Assembly: GCA_964492895.1 (NCBI GenBank)
Contig: CAZBLR010000028.1
Coordinates: 1-20,895 of the forward strand
DNA: 20,895 bases
DNA from: DATLWN01 sp964492895
GTDB lineage: Bacteria; Pseudomonadota; Zetaproteobacteria; Mariprofundales; Mariprofundaceae
Reading direction: 5' to 3'
Shown here: positions 1 through 8,830 of the stretch, one piece after another
How positions within the stretch are numbered: position 1 is the stretch's first letter
Layout: the number at the start of each line of letters is the position of its first letter
Made by a program: the position numbers and the translations under genes
Notes under the pieces: generated by a model
Seen by the model: the letters and a program-made list of their open reading frames with translations, nothing else
Databases searched by the model: none
Told to the model about the DNA's origin: nothing

Positions 1-859
1 TCGATTCGAAGCGCTTGTACTTCTTGCGTACCTCGCGGAAATAGGCGGCGATCTCCTGCAGCAGCGTCAGGTCCAGGCCGGTGTCGAATTCGGTACCATC
101 GAAGGCGGTGACCATGGCCTCGGTCGGCGGGTGCGAGGTGCCGCCGGCCAGCGGGCTGATCACGGTGTCGATGATGTCGCAGCCGGCATGGACGGCCTCC
201 CATTGCACCATCTCGGCCAGCCCCGAGGTGGAATGCGTATGCAGGTGCAGCGGTACCGAGATGGCGGCCTTGATCGCCGGGATCAGTTCGCGCGCCGCCG
301 TCGGCGTCAGCAGGCTGGCCATGTCCTTGATGGCGACGGTGTCGCAGCCCAGGTCCTCGAAGCCCCTGGCCAGCTCGACGAAATGCTCCAGCGTGTGCAC
401 CGGGCTCGTGGTATAGCAGATCGCACCCTCGGCATGCTTGCCGTTCTTCTTCACCTGCTGGATGGCCGTGCGCACGTTGCGCAGATCGTTCATGGCATCG
501 AACACGCGGAACACGTCCACGCCGTTGGCGGTGGCCATGTCGACGAACTTCTTGACCACGTCGTCGGCATAATGGCGGTAGCCCAGCAGGTTCTGGCCGC
601 GCAGCAGCATCTGGATCGGCGTGTTCGGCAGTGCCCGGCTCAACTGGCGCAGGCGCTCCCACGGATCCTCCTTCAGAAAGCGCAGGCAGGTGTCGAAGGT
701 GGCGCCGCCCCAGGCCTCCAGCGACCAGAAGCCGACCGCGTCGAGCTTGGCGCAGATGGGCAGCATGTCCTCCGTGCGCATGCGGGTGGCCAGCAGCGAC
801 TGGTGGCCGTCACGCAGGCCCAGTTCGCTGATCCTGAGTTTGCGCGGGGTCGGGGTCAT
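1..859 (-). CDS. oadA: Pyruvate carboxylase subunit B / oxaloacetate decarboxylase alpha chain (5' part, runs off window)
   Basis: This is the carboxyltransferase domain of a biotin-dependent carboxylase, which moves CO2 between carboxybiotin and pyruvate/oxaloacetate in the cytoplasm. Only the first 286 codons are present; the C-terminal biotinyl domain lies beyond position 1. The metal site of the family is complete: D17 in LRDGHQS, K178 in AIKDM (the lysine that is carbamylated in relatives), and H207 and H209 in HLHTH. The conserved blocks GFWSLEAWGGATFD (43-56) and LLRGQNLLGYRHYADD (85-100) are also present. The ATG at 859 has an AAGGA ribosome binding site 7 nt upstream. It follows the biotin carboxylase gene by 46 nt on the same strand, so the pair probably forms a two-subunit pyruvate carboxylase (PycA/PycB type) feeding oxaloacetate to the citrate synthase encoded nearby. 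A sodium-pumping decarboxylase is less likely because a biotin carboxylase gene is the immediate neighbour and no beta/gamma subunits are visible. Confidence 0.93.
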   Translation of the reverse strand, partial: MTPTPRKLRISELGLRDGHQSLLATRMRTEDMLPICAKLDAVGFWSLEAWGGATFDTCLRFLKEDPWERLRQLSRALPNTPIQMLLRGQNLLGYRHYADDVVKKFVDMATANGVDVFRVFDAMNDLRNVRTAIQQVKKNGKHAEGAICYTTSPVHTLEHFVELARGFEDLGCDTVAIKDMASLLTPTAARELIPAIKAAISVPLHLHTHSTSGLAEMVQWEAVHAGCDIIDTVISPLAGGTSHPPTEAMVTAFDGTEFDTGLDLTLLQEIAAYFREVRKKYKRFES

Positions 860-905
860 GATCTTGTCCTTGTTCTCTTTCTTTCGCATACGTACGGCCT
901 AGCTA

Positions 906-2324
906 TCAGAGTCCGGCGTGGACGGCAATGGCCACCGCGACGGCGGCGGCGATGTCCTCGCGTGATTCGTAGGGCCTGAACTCGAGCAGCTCCGGGTGCT
1001 CATCGAGGAAGCCGGTATGGAACTCGCCGGAGCGGAAGGCGGGCGAGGCGGCGATCTGCCGGTAGAACGGCAGCGTCGTCTTGACGCCGCGGATGTCGTA
1101 CTCGTTCAGCGCCCGCATGGCCCGGCGCACCGTCTCCTCCCAGGTGGGGCCCCACAGGGTGAGCTTGGCGCACATCGAGTCGTAGTAGGGCGGGATGATG
1201 TAGCCGGGATAGACGCAGCCGTCGACGCGCACGCCCGGCCCGCCCGGCGAGAAGTAGCGGGTGATGGTGCCCGGGGTGGGCAGGAAGTTGTTCTTCGGAT
1301 CCTCGGCATTGATGCGGAACTCGATGGCATGGCCGCTGATCTGCAGGTCCTGTTGGCCGAAGCTCAGCGGCTGGCCGGCGGCGATGCGGATCTGCTCGGA
1401 GACGATGTCGACGCCGGTAATGGCCTCGGTGATCGGGTGCTCCACCTGCAGCCGGGTGTTCATCTCCATGAAGTAGAAGTTGTGGTCCTTGTCGACGAGG
1501 AACTCCACGGTGCCGGCGTTGACATAGTCGACGGCCTTGGCGGCGCGCACGGCCGTCTCGCCCATCTTGGCGCGCAGGTCCTCGTCCAGATAGTTGGACG
1601 GGGCGATCTCGATCAGCTTCTGGTTGCGCCGCTGGATCGAGCAGTCGCGCTCGAACAGGTGCACGCAGTGGCCGTGCTGGTCGGCCAGCACCTGGAATTC
1701 GATGTGGTGCGGCTCGACGATGCATTTCTCCATGAACAGCTCGCCGTTGCCGAAGGCGGCCGTGGCCTCGCGCTGCGTGATGTCGTAGTTCTGGCGCAGC
1801 TCGGCCTCGTCGTTGCAGCGGCGGATGCCGCGCCCGCCGCCGCCGGCCGCCGCCTTCAGCATCACCGGATAGCCCATGTCGTTGGCTTCGCGCACGGCCT
1901 CCTCGACGTCGGCCAGCGCCGCATCGGTGCCGGGGATGACCGGGATGCCGGCCGCGATCATCGTGGCGCGCGCCTGCGTCTTGCTGCCCATGTCGCGGAT
2001 GGCCTCGGGCGACGGGCCGATATAGGTGACGCCGGCATCCTTCAGGCGCTGCGCGAACTCGGCGTTCTCGGACAGAAAGCCGTAGCCGGGGTGCACGGCG
2101 TCGCAGGCCGTCTGGCGGGCGATCTCGACGATGCGGTGGATGTTCAGGTAGCTCTTGACCGGGTCCGGGCCGATCAGCACCGCCTGGTCGGCCTTCTTCA
2201 CGTGCAGGGCGTTCTTGTCCGCGTTCGAGTAGATGGCGACGGTCTTGATGCCGAGCTCGTTGCAGGCACGGATGATGCGGATGGCGCATTCGCCGCGGTT
2301 GGCAATCAGTATGCGTTTGAACAC
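906..2324 (-). CDS. accC: Biotin carboxylase subunit (PycA/AccC type)
   Basis: ATP-dependent carboxylation of biotin; 472 residues, slightly longer than AccC of fatty acid synthesis (about 450). It has the N-terminal biotin carboxylase fold (ILIANRGECAIRIIRAC, 5-21), an ATP-grasp domain with the glycine-rich loop AAAGGGGRGI (158-167), and the active-site block EMNTRLQVEH (287-296) supplying Glu, Asn and Arg, followed by the biotin carboxylase C-terminal domain. Translation starts at GTG 2324; AGGAGG lies 8 nt upstream, and the ATG inside that leader is out of frame. The stop TGA (906-908) is backed up by an in-frame TAG. The oadA-like carboxyltransferase gene follows directly, which favours a role as pyruvate carboxylase subunit A (pycA) rather than as acetyl-CoA carboxylase; the accB partner of the latter is not adjacent. 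A good sigma-70 promoter lies just upstream. Confidence 0.93.
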   Translation of the reverse strand: MFKRILIANRGECAIRIIRACNELGIKTVAIYSNADKNALHVKKADQAVLIGPDPVKSYLNIHRIVEIARQTACDAVHPGYGFLSENAEFAQRLKDAGVTYIGPSPEAIRDMGSKTQARATMIAAGIPVIPGTDAALADVEEAVREANDMGYPVMLKAAAGGGGRGIRRCNDEAELRQNYDITQREATAAFGNGELFMEKCIVEPHHIEFQVLADQHGHCVHLFERDCSIQRRNQKLIEIAPSNYLDEDLRAKMGETAVRAAKAVDYVNAGTVEFLVDKDHNFYFMEMNTRLQVEHPITEAITGVDIVSEQIRIAAGQPLSFGQQDLQISGHAIEFRINAEDPKNNFLPTPGTITRYFSPGGPGVRVDGCVYPGYIIPPYYDSMCAKLTLWGPTWEETVRRAMRALNEYDIRGVKTTLPFYRQIAASPAFRSGEFHTGFLDEHPELLEFRPYESREDIAAAVAVAIAVHAGL

Positions 2325-2357
2325 GCGATCATCCTCCTGTCGTCAGTCTGGCCGGCT

Positions 2358-2386
2358 ATGTTAGCCGCAGGCCCGGCGCTTCTCAA
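2358..2386 (-). promoter_or_regulatory. Sigma-70 promoter of the accC-oadA operon
   Basis: On the minus strand TTGAGA (2386-2381) and TAACAT (2363-2358) are separated by exactly 17 nt, matching 5/6 and 4/6 of the consensus. The expected start site is near 2351, giving a leader of about 27 nt before the GTG start at 2324. It lies in the 131-bp divergent gap between accC and tatA. Confidence 0.6.
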
Positions 2387-2455
2387 ACGTGTCCGGTGGA
2401 GCCCGGGGCGTTTTTCCGCTAATGTGGGGGACGCAACTGAACTGAGAGGTCCATC

Positions 2456-2650
2456 ATGCGATTGGGTATGCCCGAACTGCTGATCATCCTGGCCATCGTC
2501 ATCGTGCTGTTCGGCGCCAAGCGGCTGCCGGACATCGGTTCCGGCATCGCCAAGTCCATCAAGGGCTTCCGCAAGGGCATCGCCGACGATGAGGACGAGG
2601 GAAAGCAGGGCGAAGCCACCCTCCCGCCGGAGAAGAAGGACGAGCAGTAA
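2456..2650 (+). CDS. tatA: Sec-independent translocase subunit TatA (orphan)
   Basis: A 64-residue TatA/E protein, the pore-lining component of the twin-arginine export system in the inner membrane. It shows the family plan: a short N-tail (MRLGMPEL), one membrane helix (about 6-20), the FGAKRLP hinge (19-25), an amphipathic helix (26-42) and a charged tail starting with the acidic stretch DDEDEG. GAGAGG lies just upstream of the ATG. No tatB or tatC follows, so it either serves a tatBC encoded elsewhere or is a second tatA/tatE-like copy. Its stop codon is only 3 nt from the stop of the convergent gltA gene. Confidence 0.93.
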   Translation: MRLGMPELLIILAIVIVLFGAKRLPDIGSGIAKSIKGFRKGIADDEDEGKQGEATLPPEKKDEQ

Positions 2651-2653
2651 GGC

Positions 2654-3937
<1,284 letters not shown>

Positions 3938-4092
3938 GGTGACCTCCGATCCCCGCCATCATCCGATGAAGGCGGCGTACTTGTCCAGTCGCGCCCGTGT
4001 CATCGCCGCCGATTGACAAGCGCCGACATCCGTATTGAGCATGCGTCGGCCGGCCGGACGGCCGGGCTCAGATGTTCTGACAGGAGCATGCC

Positions 4093-4236
4093 ATGGGTCA
4101 GGATGAATGGTTCGACGAAGATGAGGATCAGTTCGAGATACCTTCCCACGACAAGCAGGGAAAAAAGGTCAGGAAGCCCCGCCCGGTGGCGGACGACTGG
4201 GACGAGGAGGATGAATGGGGCGACCGGGATGACTGA
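4093..4236 (+). CDS. Small acidic protein (47 residues), function unknown
   Basis: A short open frame with AGGAG 6 nt before its ATG. The product begins MGQDEWFDEDEDQFEI and ends DDWDEEDEWGDRDD. It has two acidic, Trp-containing clusters of similar wording (DEWFDEDED and DDWDEEDEWGD) flanking a basic middle (KQGKKVRKPRP). There is no signal peptide, membrane segment or cysteine. The ATG at 4088 is in another frame and gives no sensible product. I do not recognise the family. The charge pattern could suit a disordered binding peptide, but that is inference. Evidence for coding is the ribosome binding site and the composition; homologue support cannot be judged here. Confidence 0.55.
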   Translation: MGQDEWFDEDEDQFEIPSHDKQGKKVRKPRPVADDWDEEDEWGDRDD

Positions 4237-4283
4237 TCCCCGCCCCGTTCGCATGCGTCATCTCCGGCGTACGTGAGCGGGAA

Positions 4284-4302
4284 GGGGGGCTGCGCGCCCC
4301 CC
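4284..4302. terminator. GC-rich hairpin after the small acidic gene (possible terminator)
   Basis: GGGGGGC (4284-4290) pairs perfectly with GCCCCCC (4296-4302) around a 5-nt loop. No T-tract follows on either strand, so an intrinsic terminator is not demonstrated. It could end the message of the acidic micro-protein or belong to the speA leader. Confidence 0.25.
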
Positions 4303-4347
4303 CGCAACCCGCCAACCGGATGATGCACAGGCCGCGATCCGGCGATA

Positions 4348-4428
4348 GGCTTCCCGTGCACCGGAAAGCGATGGCCTTGGGGCCATTCCGCAGGTTCGCC
4401 TGCGGCGATGTCCGGTGCACGGGAGGCC
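4348..4428 (+). promoter_or_regulatory. Structured speA leader: three-way RNA junction that masks the ribosome binding site
   Basis: The segment GGCTTCCCGTGCACCGGA (4348-4365) is complementary over all 18 nt (one U-G wobble) to 4411-4428. The latter contains the speA ribosome binding site GGGAGG (4421-4426) and ends right before the ATG pair at 4429/4432. Between the arms sit two perfect hairpins: ATGGCC/GGCCAT with loop TTGG (4371-4386) and CCGCAGG/CCTGCGG with loop TTCG (4388-4405). Together they form a closed three-way junction in which the translation start site is paired. Shape and position fit a cis-acting control element such as a riboswitch, a protein-binding leader or a thermosensor. 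The ligand, if any, is unknown; polyamines or arginine would be natural guesses for speA. Confidence 0.6.
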
Positions 4429-4431
4429 ATG

Positions 4432-6339
4432 ATGTCGACATGGAGCATTGAGGAGTCGGCCCGCCTGTATCAGGTGGATGGCTGGGGGCACGGCTATTTC
4501 GGCATCAATGCCGAGGGCAATGTCGAGGCCTTCCCGGACGGCGTGCACAGCATCGATCTGAAGGCGCTGTGCGATGACCTGGCTTCCCGCGACCTGTATC
4601 CGCCGCTGCTGCTGCGCTTCTCCGACATGCTCAGGCGGCGCATGGAGCAGATCCACCAGCGCTTCACGATCGCGCGCGAGGAGGCCGCCTACGGGGGCCG
4701 TTATTACGGTGTGTACCCGATCAAGGTCAACCAGCAGCGGCAGGTGATCGAGGAGATCATCGAGTTCGGCGCCGAATTCAACTGGGGCCTGGAGGCCGGT
4801 TCCAAGCCCGAGCTGCATGCCACCCTGGCCATGCTCGAGGACGTCGAGGGCCTGATCATCTGCAACGGCTACAAGGATCGCGAGTTCATCGAGCTGGCGC
4901 TGATGGGCCTCAAGATGGGCAAGCGCGTGTTCATCGTCGTCGAGAAGCCCAACGAGCTGCAGATGATCCTGCAGGCGGCGAATCGCCTGAAGGTGACGCC
5001 GCTGATCGGTCTGCGCTGCCGCCTGGCCTCCGCCGGCAGCGGCAAGTGGGAGGATTCGGGCGGCGACAAGTCGAAGTTCGGGCTGGGGGCCGAGGACCTG
5101 CTCGAGGCGGTGAACACGCTGAAGGCCGCCGGCATGCTCGCGTCCCTGCGTCTGCTGCATTTCCACATCGGCAGCCAGGTGCCGCAGATCCGCCATATCA
5201 AGCAGGCCATGCAGGAAGTGGCGCGTTTCTACGCCGAGATCTGCAAGCTCGGCGCCCCGATCGAGTTCATGGACGTCGGCGGCGGCCTGGGCGTGAACTA
5301 CGACGGCTCGGTGTCCGGCGCCTCTTCCTCGGTGGACTACACGCTGCAGGAGTATGCCAACGACATCGTGTGGACGATGAAGGCGATCTGCGACGAGGAG
5401 TCGCTGCCGCACCCGCACATCATCTCCGAGTCCGGCCGGGCCCTGGTGGCGCATCACGCGGTGCTGATCATCGATCTGCTGGGCATCTCGCAGCGCAAGC
5501 GGGACACCACGCCCGAGCAGCCGGCTGACGAATCCCCGCTGCCGCTGAGACAGCTGTGGTCGACGCTGTGCGACATGGACAGCATGGATCCGCGCGAGGC
5601 GCTGCACGATGCGGTGGCGCTGCGCGAGGACATCAACAAGCTGTTCACCCTCGGCCACTGCTCGCTGACCGAACGGGCGCTGGGCGACGCCGTCTACTGG
5701 ACGATCGCCTCGCACATGATGAAGGTCATGGCGCCCGAGACCCTGGGCCAGGAGCTGCCGGACCTCGAGAGCCAGATGGCCGACCGCTACTTCTGCAACT
5801 TCTCGCTGTTCCAGTCGCTGCCCGACGCCTGGGCCATCAAGCAGGTGTTCCCGGTGATGCCGATCCACCGCCTGGGCGAGGAGCCGACGCGCCAGGGCAT
5901 CCTGGTCGACATCACCTGCGATTCGGACGGCAAGCTGGCCCATTTCCCGCTGGAGTCCGGCATCTCGCCGACGCTGCCGCTGCACCCGGTCAGCAACGGC
6001 GACGCCTACCTGATCGGCATCTTCCTGACCGGCGCCTACCAGGAGATCCTGGGCGATCTGCACAACCTGTTCGGGGACACGCATGCCGTCCACATCCGCA
6101 TGGACGGCGACATCTACGAGCTGGAGCAGGTCGTCGAGGGCGAATCGGTGGCCGAGGTGCTCGAGTACGTGCAGTTCCACGAGACGGTGCTGATGGACCG
6201 CATGCGCCGGCAGGTGCAGGAGGCCAGGACCAAGGGCCTGCTGTCCGCCCGCGAGGCCACGGCCTTCCTGAACTACTACCGCCTCGGGCTCAAGGGCTAT
6301 ACCTACCTCGAAGAGAACGCGCCGCCGGGTCTGGAATGA
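4432..6339 (+). CDS. speA: Biosynthetic arginine decarboxylase
   Basis: PLP-dependent decarboxylation of arginine to agmatine, the first step of putrescine synthesis from arginine; 635 residues, normal for SpeA. The alanine-racemase-fold barrel is at the N-terminus, with the PLP lysine K98 in YPIKVNQ. HFHIGSQ (243-249), MDVGGGLGVNYDGS (280-293) and ESGRA (333-337) line the cofactor site. C496 in DITCDSDGK, in the C-terminal beta domain, completes the active site. Three in-frame starts are possible (4408, 4429, 4432). I prefer 4432 because GGGAGG lies 5 nt upstream; 4429 leaves only 2 nt, and 4408 lies inside the leader structure. The stop overlaps the start of purT (ATGA), so the two are translationally coupled. 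Confidence 0.95.
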   Translation: MSTWSIEESARLYQVDGWGHGYFGINAEGNVEAFPDGVHSIDLKALCDDLASRDLYPPLLLRFSDMLRRRMEQIHQRFTIAREEAAYGGRYYGVYPIKVNQQRQVIEEIIEFGAEFNWGLEAGSKPELHATLAMLEDVEGLIICNGYKDREFIELALMGLKMGKRVFIVVEKPNELQMILQAANRLKVTPLIGLRCRLASAGSGKWEDSGGDKSKFGLGAEDLLEAVNTLKAAGMLASLRLLHFHIGSQVPQIRHIKQAMQEVARFYAEICKLGAPIEFMDVGGGLGVNYDGSVSGASSSVDYTLQEYANDIVWTMKAICDEESLPHPHIISESGRALVAHHAVLIIDLLGISQRKRDTTPEQPADESPLPLRQLWSTLCDMDSMDPREALHDAVALREDINKLFTLGHCSLTERALGDAVYWTIASHMMKVMAPETLGQELPDLESQMADRYFCNFSLFQSLPDAWAIKQVFPVMPIHRLGEEPTRQGILVDITCDSDGKLAHFPLESGISPTLPLHPVSNGDAYLIGIFLTGAYQEILGDLHNLFGDTHAVHIRMDGDIYELEQVVEGESVAEVLEYVQFHETVLMDRMRRQVQEARTKGLLSAREATAFLNYYRLGLKGYTYLEENAPPGLE

Positions 6340-7523
6340 GCGGGGTGGCCATCGGCACGCCGCTGTCGGCCGCGGCCACGCGCGTGCTGCTGCTCGGGGC
6401 CGGCGAGCTCGGCAAGGAGGTCGTCATCGAGCTGCAGCGGCTCGGTGTCGAGGTCATTGCGGTGGACCGCTATGCCGATGCCCCGGCCATGCAGGTGGCG
6501 CACCGCGCCCATGTCGTGGACATGCTCGACGGCTCCGCCCTGCGCCGCGTCGTCGAAACAGAGAAGCCACACCTGATCGTGCCGGAGGTCGAGGCCATCG
6601 CCACCGACACCCTGCTGGAGCTGGAGGCGGAGGGATTCACGGTGATCCCCACCGCCCGTGCCACGAAGCTGACGATGAACCGCGAGGGCATCCGCCGGCT
6701 GGCCGCCGAACAGCTGAATCTCGCCACCTCGCCGTACCGCTTCGCCGCCACCGAGGCCGAGTTCCGCGACGCCGTGCAGGACATCGGGCTGCCCTGCGTG
6801 GTCAAGCCGATCATGAGCTCCTCCGGCAAGGGGCAGAGCCTGGTCAGGGCCGAGGCGGATATCGACGCCGCCTGGGCCTATGCGCAGGCCGGCGGGCGCG
6901 CCGGCGCCGGCAAGGTCATCGTCGAGGGCTTCGTCGACTTCGATTACGAGATCACGCTGTTGACGGTGCGCCACGCCGGCGGCACCAGCTTCTGCGCCCC
7001 GATCGGGCATAAGCAGGTCGACGGCGACTACCGCGAGTCCTGGCAGCCGCAGCCGATGTCCGGCGCGGCGCTGGCCGAGGGCGAGCGCATCGCCGCCGAG
7101 ATCACCGCCGCACTCGGCGGCTTCGGGGTGTTCGGCGTCGAGCTGTTCATCCGGGGCGATCGGGTCTGGTTCAGCGAGGTCTCGCCGCGGCCGCACGATA
7201 CCGGCATGGTGACGCTGATCTCGCAGGATATGTCCGAGTTCGCGCTGCATGCGCGCGCCATTCTCGGCCTGCCCATCCCGGCCATCCGCCAGTTCGGGCC
7301 GGCGGCCAGCACGGCGGTCGTCGTCGAGGGCGATTCCTCCGAGCTCGTGTTCGGTGGCCTGGAGCGGGCGCTGGCCAATCCCGATACGCAGCTCCGCCTG
7401 TTCGGCAAGCCATCGGTTTCCGGCAAGCGGCGCATGGCGGTGACCCTGGCGCGCGGCGATACGGTCGATGAGGCCCGGCATACGGCCAATGCCGCCGCAG
7501 CGGCACTCGAGATCACGCTCTGA
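6336..7523 (+). CDS. purT: Formate-dependent phosphoribosylglycinamide formyltransferase 2
   Basis: Uses formate and ATP to convert GAR to formyl-GAR, the folate-independent version of the third step of purine synthesis. It has 395 residues (E. coli PurT 392). The pre-ATP-grasp domain carries the GAGELGKE loop (21-28). The ATP-grasp domain follows, with CVVKPIMSSSGKGQS containing the ATP-binding lysine and phosphate loop, and WFSEVSPRPHDTGMVTL supplying the metal-binding Glu and surrounding residues. The ATG overlaps the stop of speA by 4 nt and lacks a strong ribosome binding site of its own, so expression probably depends on speA translation. The pairing of polyamine and purine genes has no obvious biochemical link. 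Any control exerted by the speA leader may extend to this gene. Confidence 0.96.
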   Translation: MSGVAIGTPLSAAATRVLLLGAGELGKEVVIELQRLGVEVIAVDRYADAPAMQVAHRAHVVDMLDGSALRRVVETEKPHLIVPEVEAIATDTLLELEAEGFTVIPTARATKLTMNREGIRRLAAEQLNLATSPYRFAATEAEFRDAVQDIGLPCVVKPIMSSSGKGQSLVRAEADIDAAWAYAQAGGRAGAGKVIVEGFVDFDYEITLLTVRHAGGTSFCAPIGHKQVDGDYRESWQPQPMSGAALAEGERIAAEITAALGGFGVFGVELFIRGDRVWFSEVSPRPHDTGMVTLISQDMSEFALHARAILGLPIPAIRQFGPAASTAVVVEGDSSELVFGGLERALANPDTQLRLFGKPSVSGKRRMAVTLARGDTVDEARHTANAAAAALEITL

Positions 7524-7639
7524 GCGCCGCCGTCCCGGGCGCAACAAGCGGAAAGCAATCTTTACACCGGCCCGGCGGCGATGCCCCCGGGCGGCATGTG
7601 CTACCATGGAACGAACCATCCGCCACAAGGAGGTAGCAG

Positions 7640-8236
7640 ATGTGGGACGAGCGCTACAGCGATGAGGAATACGCCTTCGGCACCGAGGCGAACGACTTCC
7701 TGCGTTCGGTGCTGCAACAGCTTCCCGACGGCAAGGCCCTGTGCCTCGGCGACGGCGAGGGACGCAACGGCGTCTGGCTGGCCGAAGAGGGCCTGGCCGT
7801 GACCTCGGTCGATACCTCGTCGGTGGGCCTGGAGAAGGCCCGGGCACTGGCGCACAACCGGGGCGTGGCCATCGCCACCGTGCATGCGGACCTGGCCGAT
7901 TTCGTCATCGAGCGCGAAACCTGGGACCTGGTCGTGTCGATCTTCTGCCATCTGCCGCCGCCGCTGCGCAAGCGCGTGCATCGCGATGTCGTGGCCGGCC
8001 TCCGGCCCGGGGGCATGTTCGTGCTCGAGGCCTATACGCCGGCGCAGATCGCCTACGGCACCGGCGGCCCGCCGACCGCCGAGCTGACGATGAACCTGGA
8101 GACGCTGCGCCGGGAGCTGGCCGGCCTGAAGCTGCTGCATGCCGTCGAGCTGGAGCGGGAGGTGCACGAGGGGCGCTACCACAACGGCCACAGCGCCGTG
8201 GTACAGGTGCTGGCGCTCAAGGAGGGCGCGGCCTGA
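7640..8236 (+). CDS. Class I SAM-dependent methyltransferase
   Basis: A 198-residue Rossmann-fold methyltransferase of the general Methyltransf_25/TehB-like group. Motif I is CLGDGEGRNGV (35-45), which binds the methionine part of SAM. The acidic residue after strand 2 is D58 in TSVDTS. The motif IV region reads WDLVVSIFCHLP, and LRPGGMFVLEAY is the usual post-motif strand. The N-terminus MWDERYSDEEYAFG is characteristic of a set of proteobacterial methyltransferases without assigned substrate. AGGAGGT is well placed before the ATG. The gene is separated from purT by 116 bp and ends 22 bp from a convergent membrane protein gene. The substrate cannot be read from the sequence; a tellurite/thiopurine-like small-molecule role is only a loose analogy. 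Confidence 0.85.
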   Translation: MWDERYSDEEYAFGTEANDFLRSVLQQLPDGKALCLGDGEGRNGVWLAEEGLAVTSVDTSSVGLEKARALAHNRGVAIATVHADLADFVIERETWDLVVSIFCHLPPPLRKRVHRDVVAGLRPGGMFVLEAYTPAQIAYGTGGPPTAELTMNLETLRRELAGLKLLHAVELEREVHEGRYHNGHSAVVQVLALKEGAA

Positions 8237-8258
8237 CCCGTTCCCGGTTGGTGGTCCG

Positions 8259-8492
8259 TCAGCGGCGCCGGCCGCGGCCGGGGACGTAGGCGCCGATCCG
8301 GCGGCGCAGGCGTGCCAGCCAGCGCCGGGCCCAGTAGAACTCCAGGCCCAGCACGCCGAGGCCGGCCAGGATCGCCAGGGTGCCGGGGCCGGGCGTGACC
8401 AGCATGATCAGCCCGAGCAGCACCAGGGTGCCGCCGATGACGGCGACGGCGATGCGTCGGGCGATACGGTATTGGCGGTACAGGCCGTCCAT
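8259..8492 (-). CDS. PGPGW-type small membrane protein
   Basis: A 77-residue protein with two hydrophobic helices (about 13-31 and 38-52) separated by VTPGPG (32-37), which matches the motif defining the PGPGW family of putative membrane proteins. The C-terminus is rich in arginine (RRWLARLRRR and GRGRRR), which by the positive-inside rule places both ends in the cytoplasm. The family's usual W after PGPG is T here. Its function is unknown. The ribosome binding site is weak (GGGGC directly before the ATG). Upstream on the same strand lies the terminator at 8605-8637, so it must have its own promoter within 8493-8604, which I could not identify. Confidence 0.75.
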   Translation of the reverse strand: MDGLYRQYRIARRIAVAVIGGTLVLLGLIMLVTPGPGTLAILAGLGVLGLEFYWARRWLARLRRRIGAYVPGRGRRR

Positions 8493-8604
8493 GCCCCGAT
8501 GCTAGCCGAACGGACACCGGGGCGGCCAACGATGCATATATTTTGATCAGCGAGTGCCGAAAAAAGCGTCTGGCGATAGGTTGGACATGCGGGTCCAAGC
8601 ACAG

Positions 8605-8637
8605 AAAAAGGCCTGCCGGGGGAGACGGCAGGCCTTT
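8605..8637 (-). terminator. Strong Rho-independent terminator
   Basis: AAAGGCCTGCCG (8607-8618) and CGGCAGGCCTTT (8626-8637) form a perfect 12-bp stem with a 7-nt loop. Read on the minus strand the stem runs into TTTTT (8609-8605). It would stop any transcript coming from the right, either the hemF-like gene or the candidate small RNA. On the plus strand only TTT follows, so it is mainly a minus-strand terminator. Confidence 0.85.
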
Positions 8638-8820
8638 GCTGGGGAGATGATGCTGCACCGGCGGATCGGTCCTTCGGTCACCGAACCCATACCTGGAAGG
8701 CGAAAGCGGCAATCTGGCGCAGATCCCTGGAGGGGAGGATGTGGATTGGCCAAAAGAAGGAGCGCCGCCCGCATTCCGTGGGTATCGGCTCGGGCCTCCA
8801 GGCCGGGCCGGTACAACACG
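8605..8820 (-). ncRNA. Candidate sigma-54-dependent small RNA (about 215 nt)
   Basis: This gene-free stretch is bounded by a sigma-54-like promoter (expected start about 8820) and a strong terminator ending near 8605, both on the minus strand. The predicted RNA contains the hairpins GGCC-TGGA-GGCC near its 5' end and TTCGG-TGA-CCGAA before the terminator. It also has a pyrimidine-rich run CATCCTCCCCTCC, which could pair with Shine-Dalgarno sequences. The frames inside read through the terminator stem or lack a ribosome binding site, so a peptide is unlikely. No known RNA family is recognised: 6S, tmRNA and SRP RNA landmarks are missing. Alternatively this is simply the 3' untranslated region of the hemF-like gene. 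Confidence 0.4.
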
Positions 8821-8830
8821 CCCTTCTATA

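Noticed and set aside
996..2483. An open frame of 495 codons on the plus strand
   Set aside because: Antisense to the biotin carboxylase gene and overlapping tatA; no recognisable protein features.
4013..4041. TTGACA followed by TATTGA as a promoter for the small acidic gene
   Set aside because: The spacing is 14 nt, and at 17 nt the hexamer TGAGCA is a poor -10; not supported.
4258..6180. An open frame of 640 codons on the minus strand
   Set aside because: It is entirely antisense to speA, which has full catalytic motifs; the product is His/Gln/Leu-rich and has no domain.
8547..8819. A 90-residue protein on the minus strand within the candidate small RNA
   Set aside because: The frame reads straight through the terminator stem, has no ribosome binding site, and its composition matches non-coding GC-rich DNA.
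8605..8820. 6S RNA, SRP RNA or tmRNA at the orphan transcript
   Set aside because: The closing-stem and bubble pattern of 6S, the GGAAGCA loop of SRP RNA and the Ala-like ends of tmRNA are all absent.
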